Counted from the stretch's first letter, positions 1 through 12,805 are shown. The stretch: DNA of 64,000 bases from Hedera helix (GCA_947179155.2 OX359284.1:9426432-9490431), one strand, 5' to 3'. Notes: generated by a model from the letters alone, not told the origin. Translations and numbers: made by a program.

Positions 1-1139
1 CAAGTTGTAGAGGGAGAGAAAAAGAGAGAGAGTTTCCTAGAGAGAAAAAGAAAAAAGCTTGAAAGTTTGTGTGATATACTTTAAATGTTAGTAAGTGTGA
101 GCTATCATTCTAGTGGTTTATTCAAGAAGGAGGAAGAGATATAGCAAGATAAGATCATTCAAGAAGTTTAGAAAGTTTAAAAGTTTTCTAATCTTAAATT
201 AGTTCTTATTTTCTTTGAATGAGTCTTTTTATATGCTTGGTTGTGGGAGAAATTTATGTTTTGGGTATGGACATCCTAAGATATAAGGGTAGTTCATGAT
301 GGAGTATAGGTGAATATATGAAATCTCTGTGATCTATATATATGTATGTGATTTTTATGGTTAAAAAGTTAGTTTAATGTACAATATGTGTTCTATGTTT
401 CAAAACCTATTTTTATAAGCTCTATGATGTTAGATCTAGTCTATATATGATCTATGGTCAAAAATGCATGACAATTGTTTTGATATGGTTAGTATGTGAA
501 AATATGGAAGAGAAATGAAGATGATTATATTTCAAGTAAAAATCCTAGTTCAATGTATAGGTTGGTTATGTGTGTCTTATGGCCTATAAGTTGTTTATGT
601 GATTTTTGTATCTTGTATGCTAGATGGATGAGTTCGATCGTAACATAACTGGAATCGTTGAAAATTAAGTTAAAACGAATAAGTTATGTGGTTTTTGGTA
701 TAAAAAAAAGGGTCATTTTGAAACTCTAATTAATTGATCTTAATTTTTGTTGTCAAAAATATTTTTGGAAGTTAATTGATTTTTGAAAACTTGAAGAATA
801 TTTAAGTTATGAACATAACAAAACATATTTGAGAGCATTTGATCATGTATTGCATGTTTTATGAAAGATTAAATCAAAGTAATCAAAATTGAAAAAAACT
901 AAAAACTAAAGTTGAAAAAATTGAACTATCGCCGCAGCGGTAGGTTTTACCACTGCAGCGGTGAAACATTCTACCGAAGACCACCGCGGCACTGGCAAGG
1001 ATCGTCGCGGCGCTGGTAAGGACCGCCGCATTGGTGGCCCTGGATTTTTGAAAAAATAATTTAATTCAGTCGAGTCGGTCTAAATGGGTTGGGTCGGATC
1101 CTTTAAAATCAATATGGATCAAAAAGATGTAAATTAAAT

Positions 1140-1605
1140 AATAAAAATATTAGACTAATTAAAATCGTTAAAATATTATTAAATAATTAATAATATTAGT
1201 AAATGGTTAAAATATTATTAAATGGTTAATAATATTAGTAAGGGAATAAAATATTAATAAATTATTAAAATATTATTAAATAATTAATAATATTAATAAG
1301 TGAATAAAATATTATTAAATAATTAATAATTTTAATAGATGGTTAAAATATTATTAAATAATTAATAATATTAATAAGTGAATAAAATATTATTAAATAA
1401 TTAATAATATTAACAAAGGATTAAAATATTATTAAAAAATTAATAATATTATTAAGAGGGTAAAATATCATTAAATTGTTAATAATATTTATAAATGATT
1501 AAGATATTATTTAATGAATAATATTATTATAAAGAGAGTAAGACATTATTAAATGGTTAATAATATTAGTAAACGGTTAAAATATTATTAAACGGTTAAT
1601 ATTAT
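1140..1605 (+). repeat. 39-bp AT-rich minisatellite, about 12 degenerate copies
   Basis: Successive units alternate AATATTATTAAAT and TTAATAATATTA at about 39-bp spacing. It is the same repeat as the larger array at 35650-36990, but more diverged. Confidence 0.85.
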
Positions 1606-2676
1606 TTGTTTGTGATTACTATATTATCAAAGGTGATAATATTATTGATATGTTCTTATATGATAATTACGTGACTTAAATAATATCAAAGGTTGATAAT
1701 AGTATTAAGTGATTAAAGGTTGCGATTAAGTGTTAGATGATTTAAGACATGTATAGTAAGGTTATTATTATAAAATAAACTTGTATGTGATGTGTTGATT
1801 GGTATATCAATGTTGTTAAATGTTAGGTCATCCAAAAAAAGTTAATTTAAGTTGATTAGCAATAGTCAGCGGAACAGACAAGTTCTCTGAACCTTAACTT
1901 GTATTTATTTTGCAATTTTTTTTAAAATTCAAACTCGTTTTATTACACAATTTTATATACCTAGACTTGTTTTTATTATGCTATGTATCTTGAAGTTGAA
2001 ATTTAGTTTCGTAGTACATGATGAAATAATTATTTCATATCTATATTGGTATTGATATTCGCATTGATGTGCATTCACATGATTTGTTCTCAAATATTAA
2101 CTATTTAAATAAATAGATCTATGTCAATTGTTTCGGCTAGACAGTGCATGTGTTATTATGACTGTTTTTATTATGAACTATTTAAAAAAGTAGATCTATG
2201 TCAATCATTTAGGCTAGACCATATATGTATCGATTCATTAACTTGAATAGTATTGAAGCTAGTTTAAACCATATTGTTGTGGTGCGGAATCGAAGGCAAA
2301 AGCTGTAATGAACAACCCTCACAGTAGGGGAAAATTATGGTCGAGGATTATAATCCCGATCAAAACGAAATATAAAATTTGATATATATAATGCGCACAA
2401 TATATACATACAACAGGCTGATTACCTAGAGTACCCATCTTCGGATATTACAATTGACATGGTTGTTAATATTCAAAACGAAATGACAGTGTTATGCCTT
2501 TGGGTATTGTAAATACTCAAAACGTATATTCACAGTCTTGTGACCATTCAGCATGAAAAAGCAGTATGTTAAATTAATTGAAAGTTATTATTCAAAGTTG
2601 CATGTCCTCACAATTATTGAATATTCAAAAATTAATTCTTTTTCATTCATGATATATCCTATATTGTTTATTTAAA

Positions 2677-2729
2677 CTTACTGAGCAAAGTAGTTACTCA
2701 CCCTTACTATATCATGAAATATTTTTCAG
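2677..2729 (+). promoter_or_regulatory. Conserved LTR module ending in TTTTTCAG
   Basis: TTACTGAGC, then TTACTCACC 15 bases later, then ATATCATGAAAT and a pyrimidine-rich acceptor-like TTTTTCAG. The same arrangement recurs at 7490-7543, 20727-20775 and, on the minus strand, 8545-8480. Its role is unknown. Confidence 0.5.
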
Positions 2730-3289
2730 CTAAGTCGAGTGATCTAAGAAGGATAAAGGCAAAGGAAAGACGAAGTAGAAGTAATTAGTCTTTCTATTTT
2801 ATGTTTTACCTTATTATAAACCTTTTGTGTTATAAGGTAATTGTAATGTATTTAAGGTTAGTGAAACCTGGGATTGATGGTACGTTTTGTAATTAATCTA
2901 TTTATATTTTGCGCTAGTTATTGAAGATTAAGTTGATGAATGTTGCTCAAGTGTTGGATAGTGAGCACCGAACCCAAGGTTTAACGGATCCGAATTTGGG
3001 GGCGTCACAAAGTCACACTACTCAATCATGAATTCTGGGAAACCCAGAATTATGGGCTGCCCAAAAACGGAAGAACAGCCTGACACGACTATTTAACCAG
3101 ATGGTAACATGTAATTATGATGTTGTTTATATCCAAACTTAGCATCTAGGTGTAAAGTATTATGTCTAGTACACCTAGAAATAATTTTTATGCCAAAACA
3201 GTGCATCATATAAAAGATAATTTAAGCCAAAAGTGGTAACTCGACCATGACCGGCTATTTCTTAGCAGGAGTATGAATGCTGGGGTGCC

Positions 3290-3735
3290 AGACCTATAGC
3301 AACGGTCTGGGCAACAGTCTTCTTCCTATGTTTTTCAGGAATACTGAGCTTTAGCGACGGACAGTCGTTGGCTGTAAACTTTAGTGACAGTCTGCTTTCG
3401 GTAGTTAAGAATAGTTGGTTTTAGCAACGGACTTGACCGTAACTAATACCTTCAGCAATAGACAAGTCCAGAAACCCTTAATAACTGTTTATAGCAATGG
3501 TTACTGCGACAGTTTCATTTAAGCTTTAATATAAACTATTTTTAGCGGCTATCTTATCTGTTGCAGTAGCTTTTAGCGACAGATTCATTTACACTTAATT
3601 AAAGCTTAATTTAAATTATCTTTAGTGATGGATTTAGTGATAGTTTTATTAAATTAACATATAAAACTGCCTTTAGTGATGAATTTAGCGACGAACATGA
3701 TACAAAAAGTATAATTAACTATCAATTGCGACGAT
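3290..3735. mobile_element. CACTA-like subterminal repeat remnant
   Basis: A dense run of short variants of TTTAGCGACGGAC / TAGCAACGG / TAGTGATGG (for example near 3297, 3353, 3383, 3422, 3582, 3632, 3678, 3690). Such arrays are the usual subterminal region of plant CACTA (En/Spm) transposons. I could not find a matched CACTA/TAGTG pair of ends, so this is a truncated end at best. Confidence 0.5.
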
Positions 3736-3965
3736 TTGACACCAAACCACAAAAGTACATAATTAATTACATCAAATACATATTTCTATGTATACTAACG
3801 ATCATTATTGATATGTTAAATATAATTGGACTACACTACGAGTTCAAATCAACGTAAACTATATCACGCACTAAACATGCAAGTCTTTTAACTTTTATGT
3901 GTTATGTTTACAAGTTATAAACATGGTTTATACTCTTTGTGTGATAATGTGATATAAATTATTGA

Positions 3966-6900
3966 TGTAATGTCCTAGAATTTTCACGTCTTTATTAATT
4001 AAATTATTAATTTAATTTCTAACGAGTTAGTTTTACGAGATTATTTAAATCTTTTTATGTGATTAATTAATTACGTAATTAAATAATTATGTTATTAATT
4101 ACTAGAATTAATTAAAAGGGGTTACTAATATGTTATTAAATTAGTAAACAAACCCTAAAGTTTTAATATCAAAATAATTGATAAGTTTCCCATTAATTAA
4201 ATATTTAATTAAATTGAATATAATGAGTTAATTAAATATAATAAATTAATTAATATTATTATTAATTAATGTAAATAATATGAAATATTAATAATAATAT
4301 TTATTAGTTCATTTAGTAATTTAATACTAATGGGTTAAAATATTTAATTATTTATTCAATCTAATTATTTATTTAATCATGGATTGAATAATTAATGTGT
4401 AAATTATTAAATTAGCCCAACATGGGTCAATTAGTAGCCCAAGTGAAGAATAATAAAATTTCACAAATTAGTAGTCCAAACAATTTAATAGGAGCCCAAT
4501 TGGTATTTTAAATAAAGCCCAATAATTGGCCCACTTGGAAAAACAATTATATAACTATTAATTAATTAAAAAGTAGAAAGTGACTATGATTTTGGGACAA
4601 ATCAATTCCCATCAGCCGACCATGTGGAGAAGAGAGAGAAAAAAAATTGGTTTTGTTTTTATTTTAGTTTATTTTTCATTTATTTAATTAATGGATTGCT
4701 TGTTTGCTTTTTCAAGTACTTGGACCATCCCTCTTTTCACCTAATGTGTCATTTAACCCATTCCATGTGTAAGTTGTCATCTAGGGGCATGGGGAAAATT
4801 ATTAGATATATTATGTGTATCTAATAATTTTGCAAATATACTTGAAATTGGTAGAGCTTATTTCATTATTTTCTCCAAGTCCAAAAGAGAGAGCTAGAGA
4901 GCATTTGAGAGTGTGAGAAAATATTGAGAGCAAAATACTAAAAGAGGAGAAGGAGTTCTTATTTTATGTCTTCAAGATTCACCACCTATTTTGGAAGAAA
5001 AAGGAGAATAGCCATTAAATCAAGGTAATGGTTATTCTAAATCTAATTTTGTTTTAAATTAAATAAACTAACATGTGTATATAAATATGTTAATATAGTT
5101 AATAATGTGTGGTAGTAATATTTATGTCATGCTTGAGTTTAATATGCTTAGTTTGTATTTTGGTATATTTTGTATGCTAAAATATGTGTTTAGTAGTGTA
5201 TAAACAAGTTTTGGAATTTATGACCAAAAATATTTTTATAAAACTTAGGTTTGATGTTCTAATATTATAGAACATTAAATCATGAGAAAAACAAAATTTG
5301 AATCACTCAAAATGGAGTTATATACAAAAAAATTATGATTTATGGTAGTTTATGTGATGCAAAAAATTTTATAAAAAAAGAATGATATTAAATCATGAAA
5401 AATTTAATTTTCATGTTATAAATTGAGATTAAGTGATTGGTAATTTTTTTGGATTTTTATTGAGGATTTAAAGCTTACTTGATAGTATATTTTTATTTAA
5501 AATGGGTATTGCCGGACACTGTTCACATTCTGCAAAGGGAAAAAAAATTAAAGGTTTCCGAGCAATGCGCGGACCACTGTTCATAGAAAACGCGGAGACA
5601 AAACGGCGCCGTTTGGTAGAATAAAAATTTACTCTGCGCGTTACGCGCGGAGGCCAACAACCCGGGCTCCAAAACGGCACCGTTTTGGGCCTGCTTACGG
5701 ATAACGCGCGCAATGCGCGAGCCCAGTTTCTGCGAAATTACCAAACTGCCCCTCCGTGTTTTTTTTCTCGGCAAAATTACGACTTTGCCCTCGGTTCAGT
5801 TTTCAACTTATTTACAGAAATGTCATTCGGGTTTAATTTAATTAATTTAAATATTTAAAAACTAATTTAAAATTATAACAAAAATAATAATAATTCAAAA
5901 ATGATATTGGGGAGGATATTCTTAATTAAGTTTAATATTTAAATATTTTAAATATTAATCTAGTTAGCTAAATCATGGTTAAGTTAAATAAATTTATTAG
6001 TTATTTATTATTTAAAATGTTAATAATAAATAAAGGAGATAAATTAGCAATTATTATTTAATTCCCATTAAATAATAATTAAAGAAGATATAAAAATTTA
6101 TAAATTAACTATTTATTATTTAAATATTATTAAATAATAAATAAGGATAATTAAGTAATTAACTATTATTTAATTTAAATAATGATTAAGGGAAATTAAG
6201 TTATTTAATTTAAATAATAAATAAGGATAAATAAATTAAATTTTATTTAATCTTAAACAATAATTAAAATTAATTAAATAATTAATTATTATTTAATTGA
6301 CATTAAATAATAATTAAAGAGGATTAAAATGAGTAAACTATTATTTAACTTTCTTAAATTAAATAATATGTAAGGTTAATTACTTAGTTAACTATTAGTT
6401 GATTAATATTAAATTAAAGAAGGTTAAAATGAATCAATAATTATTTATTATTTAATTATGATTAAATAATAAGTAAGTACTATTAGTTATTATTTATTTT
6501 AAATAATAACTAGAGTTAATTAATTAATTTCTATTTAACCAAGATTAAATAGTAATTAAATAGAGATTGAATTAATAAAATAAATTTAATTTAATTATAC
6601 TTTAATTAAACAATTGTAATAAGTTGTTTAAGGGTTTAATAAGTGTCCAACGCTTAAGAAAAATATTTTCTAACCTATTAAATTATTAACCTAATTTGAT
6701 TGAGAGTCTATAAGGTTAATAAAATTATTTCGACTAACGTAAATTATGTGTTAGTACTTATATGATAGATAAGTATCTTAGTGAGCGTATAGTTGTGCAA
6801 ATACGCCGTACTAATTATTAGAACAACTTTATTAATGTTAGGTCTTTTCAAAGCCAGTTAGTTAAAGCTAGACATTTATTGTAGTTGAGCAGACAGACAA

Positions 6901-7846
6901 GTTCCTTATCTCTAAACTCATTTCATTGAGCAAATTATTTATTTAAGCTTGAATTGTTATTTCCAAGCATGCTTTGAGTGGTTTAATTACTTTACAATTA
7001 TTCCACATCGATATTATTGTTATTCGCACTTGTTGCACTTGAGATTGTACAGTCATTGACTTGTACTTAATTATTGTTCTATTGTTTAAAGAACTGTTCA
7101 AAGTAGGTTTAAGCCATTGTTCGGCTAGACATTTATGTTAAAGATTTTAAAAGCTGTCCAAATCATTGAAGATGCGGATTCTTAGACTATTATGAACATC
7201 CCTTTATTATAGGGGAGTACCCTATATCTAATATCATGTACAAAAATACGAAAATTAAATGTTATGCATACACATATTGTACTGAGGCTGATCCCCTCGG
7301 GTACATATTTCTGGTAGTAACCATTGAGTCAACCTGCTATTGACTCCAGTGGATATTTATAGTTCATAGTCTATTTGACTATCCTAATTTTAAAAGCAAA
7401 TTATTATTCCTGCTTATGTTATTCACATTATTGAATTGTTCAGCTATTCCCTTTCATTCATGATATATTGTTCCTTGTTGTTATTTAAACTTGTTGAGCA
7501 AACTTGTTGCTCACTCTTGCTATATCATGAAACCTTATTGCAGTGCAACCCGAGACTTCGGGAAAGAACAAGGGTAAAGGAAAGATGAAGTAATAGACTT
7601 CGAGATGCAGCCCTGTAGTTAATTAAACTAATTGTTATGTAATATAAACCCTAAGTACTTTATTAAGGGTATTTATGTACTTTTGTGTAAGGTTATCGTA
7701 TCTTGGGACTAGTAACACCTTTTGAATGAACAACATATGTTTATTATTCCGCATTTAGTTATTATATATTCTTTAGAGGTGAATGTTTGTAGTGGATCGT
7801 GATGACCGGATCCGGGTATTTAGAACCCGAATTTGGGGGCGTCACA
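3966..7846 (+). mobile_element. Solo LTR, 3.9 kb, with 5-bp target duplication
   Basis: It starts TGTAATGTCCTAGAATTTT, ends GGGGGCGTCACA, and is flanked by ATTGA at 3961-3965 and 7847-7851. There is no internal domain, so it is a solo LTR, presumably left by LTR-LTR recombination. It holds a purine-rich leader at 4890-4960, a GC-rich islet at 5560-5765, very AT-rich sequence at 5820-6640, a GGCTAGAC motif at 7121, and the TGAGC/GCTCAC module. LTR size fits chromovirus (Tekay/Del-type) elements. Confidence 0.88.
5560..5765. repeat. GC-rich CpG islet inside LTR with 14-bp palindromes
   Basis: It contains AAACGGCGCCGTTT (5601-5614), its variant AAACGGCACCGTTT (5672-5685) and GCGCGCAATGCGCG (near 5706). 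It stands out sharply from the surrounding AT-rich LTR. Confidence 0.7.
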
Positions 7847-7851
7847 ATTGA

Positions 7852-8246
7852 AATGTGAGTTAGTTGTAATATTGAGTAGAGAGATATGCTAAATCCAAAG
7901 CATGTTAAAGTTTAAATAAATGCATAAACTTTTTATGTGTTATTTGTTAGACTTGCTTAAAATGTTAATTCTTGTGAATAAAATTTATTTGCAGTTACAG
8001 AAGAATGATAAGAAGATCATGAATTTAAAGAAGAAGCATAGACTAAATTTCATATTTTATTTACTTGTATTTGTATGAAGTCATTATAACTATTATAATA
8101 CGAACAACTGAAACATATAACCGAATATTATTTAATGATATTATTATTATCATCAAATGATGTTATGCCTTTACTTTGATATAACTTAGAATTGTTAAAA
8201 ATTTAACAAATGTTGATAAAGAACTATATATTTGAATGAGGATATT
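7852..8246 (+). mobile_element. Fragment of an older 5' LTR, continued at 24093
   Basis: Removing the two younger insertions (each with its own target duplication) joins this stretch to the flank before 3961 and to 24093-24500, which ends in GGGGCGTTACA followed by a primer-binding site. It is therefore part of the interrupted 5' LTR of that element. No genes. Confidence 0.6.
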
Positions 8247-8815
8247 TGTGACACTCCCAAATCTGGGCCCACACAGCCCAAACTTGAGTTATCAAAATAC
8301 TACAACAAAATTATTACAAGCAGTGCAACGTACAACACTATAGTGTATAATAATACACAACTAAGTCTTTCAAGATTATTGTCACACTATTTTACAACAC
8401 GTAAAGACTACGATAGCTATCCCTCGAACTCTCACTCCATCCCCCGGCTAGACCCAGCTACGTTCTCATCTCTTGTTGAAAAACAATGGAACAAAAAGAA
8501 AGGGTGAGCTCAAATAGCCCAGTAAAGAATAACATGACTAAGATAATGATGAATAAATTATCGTTAGCCTTCAATAGTTGTGTTCTTGATAGAATACAAT
8601 AGACTACAAGGTTTATATCAAAAACTGTAATTAAATTTTTGAACAACTTCAGATCAATAATAGCACCAGAATGAGCAATCTGTTAGAAGAATAATGCAGA
8701 CTATAATGTCCACTCGCTTCTCTTTTTAGGAAAAACATCATCAACTTTTATCATCTGAAATAACATTAGTCAAGATAATACAAATTCACAGTTCCTGATC
8801 ATAATCATGCAGATC

Positions 8816-9050
8816 AACAGTTCATCTTTGCACTACGGGCCAAAGACATTCAATATAACACCAACGATCATGATTATACCAGATTCAGCCTTTGGTCACA
8901 ATCATACCAAACAACAATTCATTTTTGCACTACGGGCCAAAGATATTCAATATAACACCAACGGTCATGATTATACCAGATTCAGCCTTTGGTCATAATC
9001 ATACCAAACAACAGTTCATCTTTGCACTACGGGCCAAAGAGAACATTCAC
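8816..9050. repeat. 97-bp tandem repeat, about 2.4 copies
   Basis: AACAGTTCATCTTTGCAC-type starts recur at about 8817, 8913 and 9010. The homologous array in the 5' LTR lies at 21600-21830. Confidence 0.85.
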
Positions 9051-9724
9051 CACGTGCCATAAAAGACACCGAACAGATGTATCACCTTTAACCTATTATA
9101 TCGCCTTTAACCTATCATCTGATCAACAATTATATCGCATCTGTGCCCCCGGCCACAGATATTCACAACAACTTGATTTTGGATGATTAGAATGATATAA
9201 ATGATAAATAGAAGAAACAGGATAAACAATAAATATCAGAAGTTTACTTTGTGCAGATTCAAATAATATCCAAATTGTCAACATGATGTGGAGTGAAATT
9301 CAAAAATGATATTCAAGATCCACAGTTCAGAATAATGGTTACAGTTCAATAGAAATGTTCACGTAAATAGGAAGGTTCAATTGAAATAATGAAGTGCAAT
9401 TATTATGGAACATATAATATTTTCAGGAATTATAGAAGCAATAGTTCCATAATAAGTTTCGATTTAGGTGTATGAAAGAAAATAATATCCCTTACCGTAG
9501 CAAGTTTAATTAACAAAAGGTGAAGGAAATTAATATCCCTTACCATAGTAAGTTTGAATAATGGAAGATGAAAAAGATGGTATCCCTTATGAGTATAAAG
9601 GAAAATAATATCACTTATGAATATGAAAGAAAATGATATTACAAACGAATATGGAATAAAAGTGTCATGTGATAATTCGTGTAGACAAATTATTTTCACA
9701 AGAGACAAATACGAAATAAATACA

Positions 9725-9920
9725 AAGGGTTATTCACCAATAGACGGTAGTCCGCGTAGTAAAGTTATTCCCACAGTTTAATAAAATTTGAATACGAAGA
9801 GTTATTCACCAAACAGACAGTAATCCGCGCCGTAAGGTTATTCTCAGAGATTAATAAGGAATGAATACGAAAGGTTATTCACCAACAGGCGGTAATCCGC
9901 GCCGTAAGGTTATTCTCACA
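9725..9920. repeat. About 70-bp tandem repeat, three copies
   Basis: GTTATTCACCA ... GTAATCCGCGCCGTAAGG recurs three times. The matching array in the 5' LTR is at about 22515-22710. Confidence 0.8.
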
Positions 9921-10244
9921 AATTAATACATGGGAATAAATAGCACATCTTATGAGTAAGAAAGATACAATATTATTTTCGAGAATCAAAGAATGATAAT
10001 CCCTTACCGTGGTAAGTTTAAATAATAGAATATGAAAGAAGATGATATTATTTACCTTAACACGTGACTGGATATTGATTTAAATGAGGTCGATTAACTT
10101 GAACAATACTCGTACACTTATAGATCTTCACAAATACTCAAGATGACTTAAGCACACTTAGAGAGAACTTACATAAAGAAGTATTTAGAGAGTGAAAGAA
10201 ATAACAATTAAGGAAGTTTATAAAAAATCCTTAAGTTAAGGCCT

Positions 10245-10253
10245 CTATTTATA
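10245..10253 (-). promoter_or_regulatory. LTR TATA box
   Basis: The minus strand reads TATAAATAG in the context GGCTATAAATAGAGGCC. The same box is at 23042-23034 in the other LTR. Confidence 0.65.
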
Positions 10254-11319
10254 GCCAAAACTCTTATCATAACTAAGATTTTCTAATTTAATCCAAACCG
10301 TTCATTTCAAGATAATGTTTATCTATACCATTCATTTCATCTTTTAAGATTTCTTTAATCTAAACCATTCATTTAAAGATCAACTTTTAATCTTCACCGT
10401 CCATTTCAAATTCTATATTATCTTTAATCTATACCATTCATTTCATCTTTTAAGATTTTCTTAATCTAAACCATTCATTTAAAGATCATCTTTTAATCTA
10501 CACCATCCTTTTCAAATTCTATATTATCTTTAATCTATACCATTTATTTTATATCACCTAACTTTATATTATAAACAAATAACTTTATCAATTCAATTAT
10601 TCAACAATAATTCACACTTATTCATTATTATGATTAATTATTATAAATACAGTGTAGTTGTCTCTGAGTTAGATATCAAATTAATTAATAATGAAATACA
10701 ACAGTTTAATTAACATCATAATAGATATAACAATAATACAAAAAGTATATAAAAGAAAGAATACGTTACTGTGTAATGACAATTATTGATTCAATAATGT
10801 GAATTACTGTGCATATGCTACTGTGACAATTATCAGTTTAATAACATGAATTATTGTGCATATGACAATAAAGTCAAATATTGTACGATAACCACTTTAT
10901 CAGTTTAATAACACGAAACACTGTGCAATGCCGTGTGCTACTGTGCAATACAGTGTGCTACTGTGCAATGTCGTATGTTACTTGTAATACCGTATATTAC
11001 TATTCTTTTACCACTGGGTAGTTTAACAATTAAAAGTGATAATACCATTGACCATTTAAAAATTGTTTATGTCGTTTTCTATATCCGACAATTATTCGTT
11101 GTGAGGTCCACCAATGATTGGTTCGTACGGCGCCGTTGTACGAATATTCCCCGACAGAATGAATATTCCTAGACCAAACGAATATTTTCCGACATAATAT
11201 AATTTACATATAACATCCTTAACTTTTAACTTTATCAATTTAACAACTTACTGTTTCATGAAAAAATATATATGAAGAAAAATTAAATTTTGTATTTCAT
11301 AAAATTCGGGGTCTTACAA

Positions 11320-11331
11320 CCTCCCCTCCTT
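11320..11331 (-). other. Polypurine tract of the minus-strand gypsy element
   Basis: The minus strand reads AAGGAGGGGAGG, one or two bases before the LTR start TGTAAGACC. It directly follows the pol C-terminus sequence encoding SISRT/NFED-type residues. Confidence 0.8.
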
Positions 11332-11339
11332 ATGAAATT

Positions 11340-11570
11340 TTGTCCTCGAAATTGATGTACCTGGCATATCCAATAGATAAGGATATTTAGATTTCATCTC
11401 AAATTCTAACTCCCAGGTCATTTCCTCAGTATCTTGGTTCTTCCATAAAACCTTAACTTCAGGTATAACCTTTGAGCGTAGGATTTGTTCCTTCTTATCT
11501 AGGATCTTAATAGGTACCTCATCGTACGTTAAATCCTCTGGTATAACGTCTGGTTATAACTCAATAATGT
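11340..11570 (-). pseudogene. Chromodomain-like C-terminus of gypsy pol
   Basis: Minus-strand translation gives PIKILDKKEQILRSKVIP, then EVKVLWKNQDTEEMTWELE, then MKSKYPYL. This is the usual C-terminus of plant chromoviral integrases, which recruits the element to heterochromatin. It supports the Tekay/Del assignment. Confidence 0.7.
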
Positions 11571-12007
11571 GATCTGGGTCCTTCACATATTTACGTAACA
11601 TAGATATGTGAAAAACGTTATGGATGCGGGACATACTTGGTGGTAGGGCTAGTTTGTAGGCTACGGTTCCTACTCGATCGATGATTTCAAATGGGCCAAT
11701 AAATCGAGGGTTGAGCTTTCCTCTCTGTCCGAATCTCGTAACTCCTTTCCATGGAGAAACACGTAAGAATACATGATTTTCGACGTTGAATCTCTCATCA
11801 CTCCGATGAAGATCAGCATAACTCTTTTGTCATTCTTGTGCGGTCTGTATTCGTTGTCAGATCATTTGAATCTTTTCCGTTGTCAAGCTTACCAACTCGG
11901 GTCCCAACAGTTTTGTTTCTCCTACCTCATTCCAATATACTGGAGAACGACACTTGCGCCCATATAAAGCCTCGAATGGAGCCATGCCTATACTTGCTTG
12001 GTAACTG
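11571..12007 (-). pseudogene. Integrase C-terminal region, broken
   Basis: Minus-strand segments read NSYQASIGMAPFEALYG-like and then GKLNPRFIGPFEI-like, as in gypsy integrases. A small deletion near 12008 removes residues after GSWDK, and the frame is broken. Confidence 0.65.
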
Positions 12008-12805
12008 TTATTTATCCCAACTTCCTTTAAAGTCTAATACGCAAAGTCTCAAAAGATCTTCGAGGCTCTGGATCGTCCTTTCCGATTGTTCGTCCTTTTG
12101 AGGATGGTATGCAGAACTGAATCGTAGCTCAGTGCCCATAGCTTTTTGTAGACTGATCCAAAAGCGTGAAGTGAATCTAGGATCTCGATCAGAAACTATG
12201 GAAACTGGCATGCCATGCAATCTCACAATCTCATTTATGTACATACCGGCAAGACGTTCAAATAAAAAGTTTTCTTGTATAGGCAAGAAATAAGTGGATT
12301 TGGTCAATCTATCTACGATGACCCAAATTGCATCTAAACCTTGAGAAACTTTGGGAAGACCCGTCACGAAATCCATATTGATGTGTTCCCACTTCCATTC
12401 GGGAACCTCAAGTGGTTGTAATGGACCCTTAGGTACTTGATGCTCTGCCTTGACATGTTGACAAGTTAGACACCTTGAGATAAACTCTGCAATCTCCCTT
12501 TTCATATTGTTCCACCGAAATGTATGTCAAAGATCACAATACATCTTGGTACCTCCTGGGTGGATTGCAAACGGCGTGTTGTGTGCCTTCATCATTATTT
12601 TACGTTTCAATTCAGGATCCTTAGAAACACAGAGTCGAGAATTAACTCGAAGTATTCCTTTCTTGTCAATTCTTGCCTCAGAAATAACACCTTCTTGTAC
12701 TTTCTTCATCATATTCATCAGCTCCGGATCAGTAGCTTGAGCAGCTTTAATTTTATTGATTAAAGCTGGTTCTACTCGTACGTGCGCAATCTTCAAGTGG
12801 GTCAT
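12008..12805 (-). pseudogene. Gypsy integrase: HHCC finger and DDE core
   Basis: Read from 12805 downward. Visible motifs are the zinc-finger histidines in AHNTPFAIHPG, the cysteines in CLTC, and the catalytic residues in NMDFVTGLP (D), SDRDPRFTS (D) and QSERTIQSLED (E). The two open segments, 12805-12527 and 12505-12008, are in the same frame and are separated only by a TGA. They are also in frame with RT and RNase H. Confidence 0.88.

Larger units (their letters stand above)
1..3009 (+). mobile_element. Truncated long LTR (5' end outside window)
   Basis: It ends in GGGGGCGTCACA at 3009, the same terminus as the complete solo LTR downstream. It contains a purine-rich leader-like stretch (1-60), a GC-rich islet (925-1045) in AT-rich DNA, a 39-bp minisatellite (1140-1605), two GGCTAGAC motifs, and the TGAGC/GCTCA module (2677-2729). 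No primer-binding site follows the end, so it looks like a solo or truncated LTR. Confidence 0.7.
8247..11318 (-). mobile_element. 3' LTR of the minus-strand gypsy element
   Basis: On the minus strand it starts TGTAAGACCCCGAATTTTAT and ends GGGAGTGTCACA. It has a TATA box CTATAAATAG (10253-10245) and holds three tandem arrays: 97-bp units at 8816-9050, about 70-bp units at 9725-9920 and about 110-bp units at 10320-10550. About 2.7 kb of it is nearly identical to 21413-24087. Confidence 0.88.

Noticed and set aside
3010..3030. CACTACTCAATC as the terminal inverted repeat of a CACTA element
   Set aside because: No matching inverted end was found and it directly follows the LTR terminus.
5468..5774. 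Overlapping minus-strand ORFs of 81-83 codons
   Set aside because: They come from the GC-rich islet within the solo LTR, which lowers stop density; no domain.
8807..9186. Repetitive plus-strand ORFs with ALRAKDIQYN
   Set aside because: Translation of the 97-bp minisatellite on the strand opposite the element.
9430..9708. Minus-strand 92-codon ORF repeated at 22219-22563
   Set aside because: It lies inside the LTR tandem-repeat area in both LTR copies; repetition reflects LTR duplication, not a gene.
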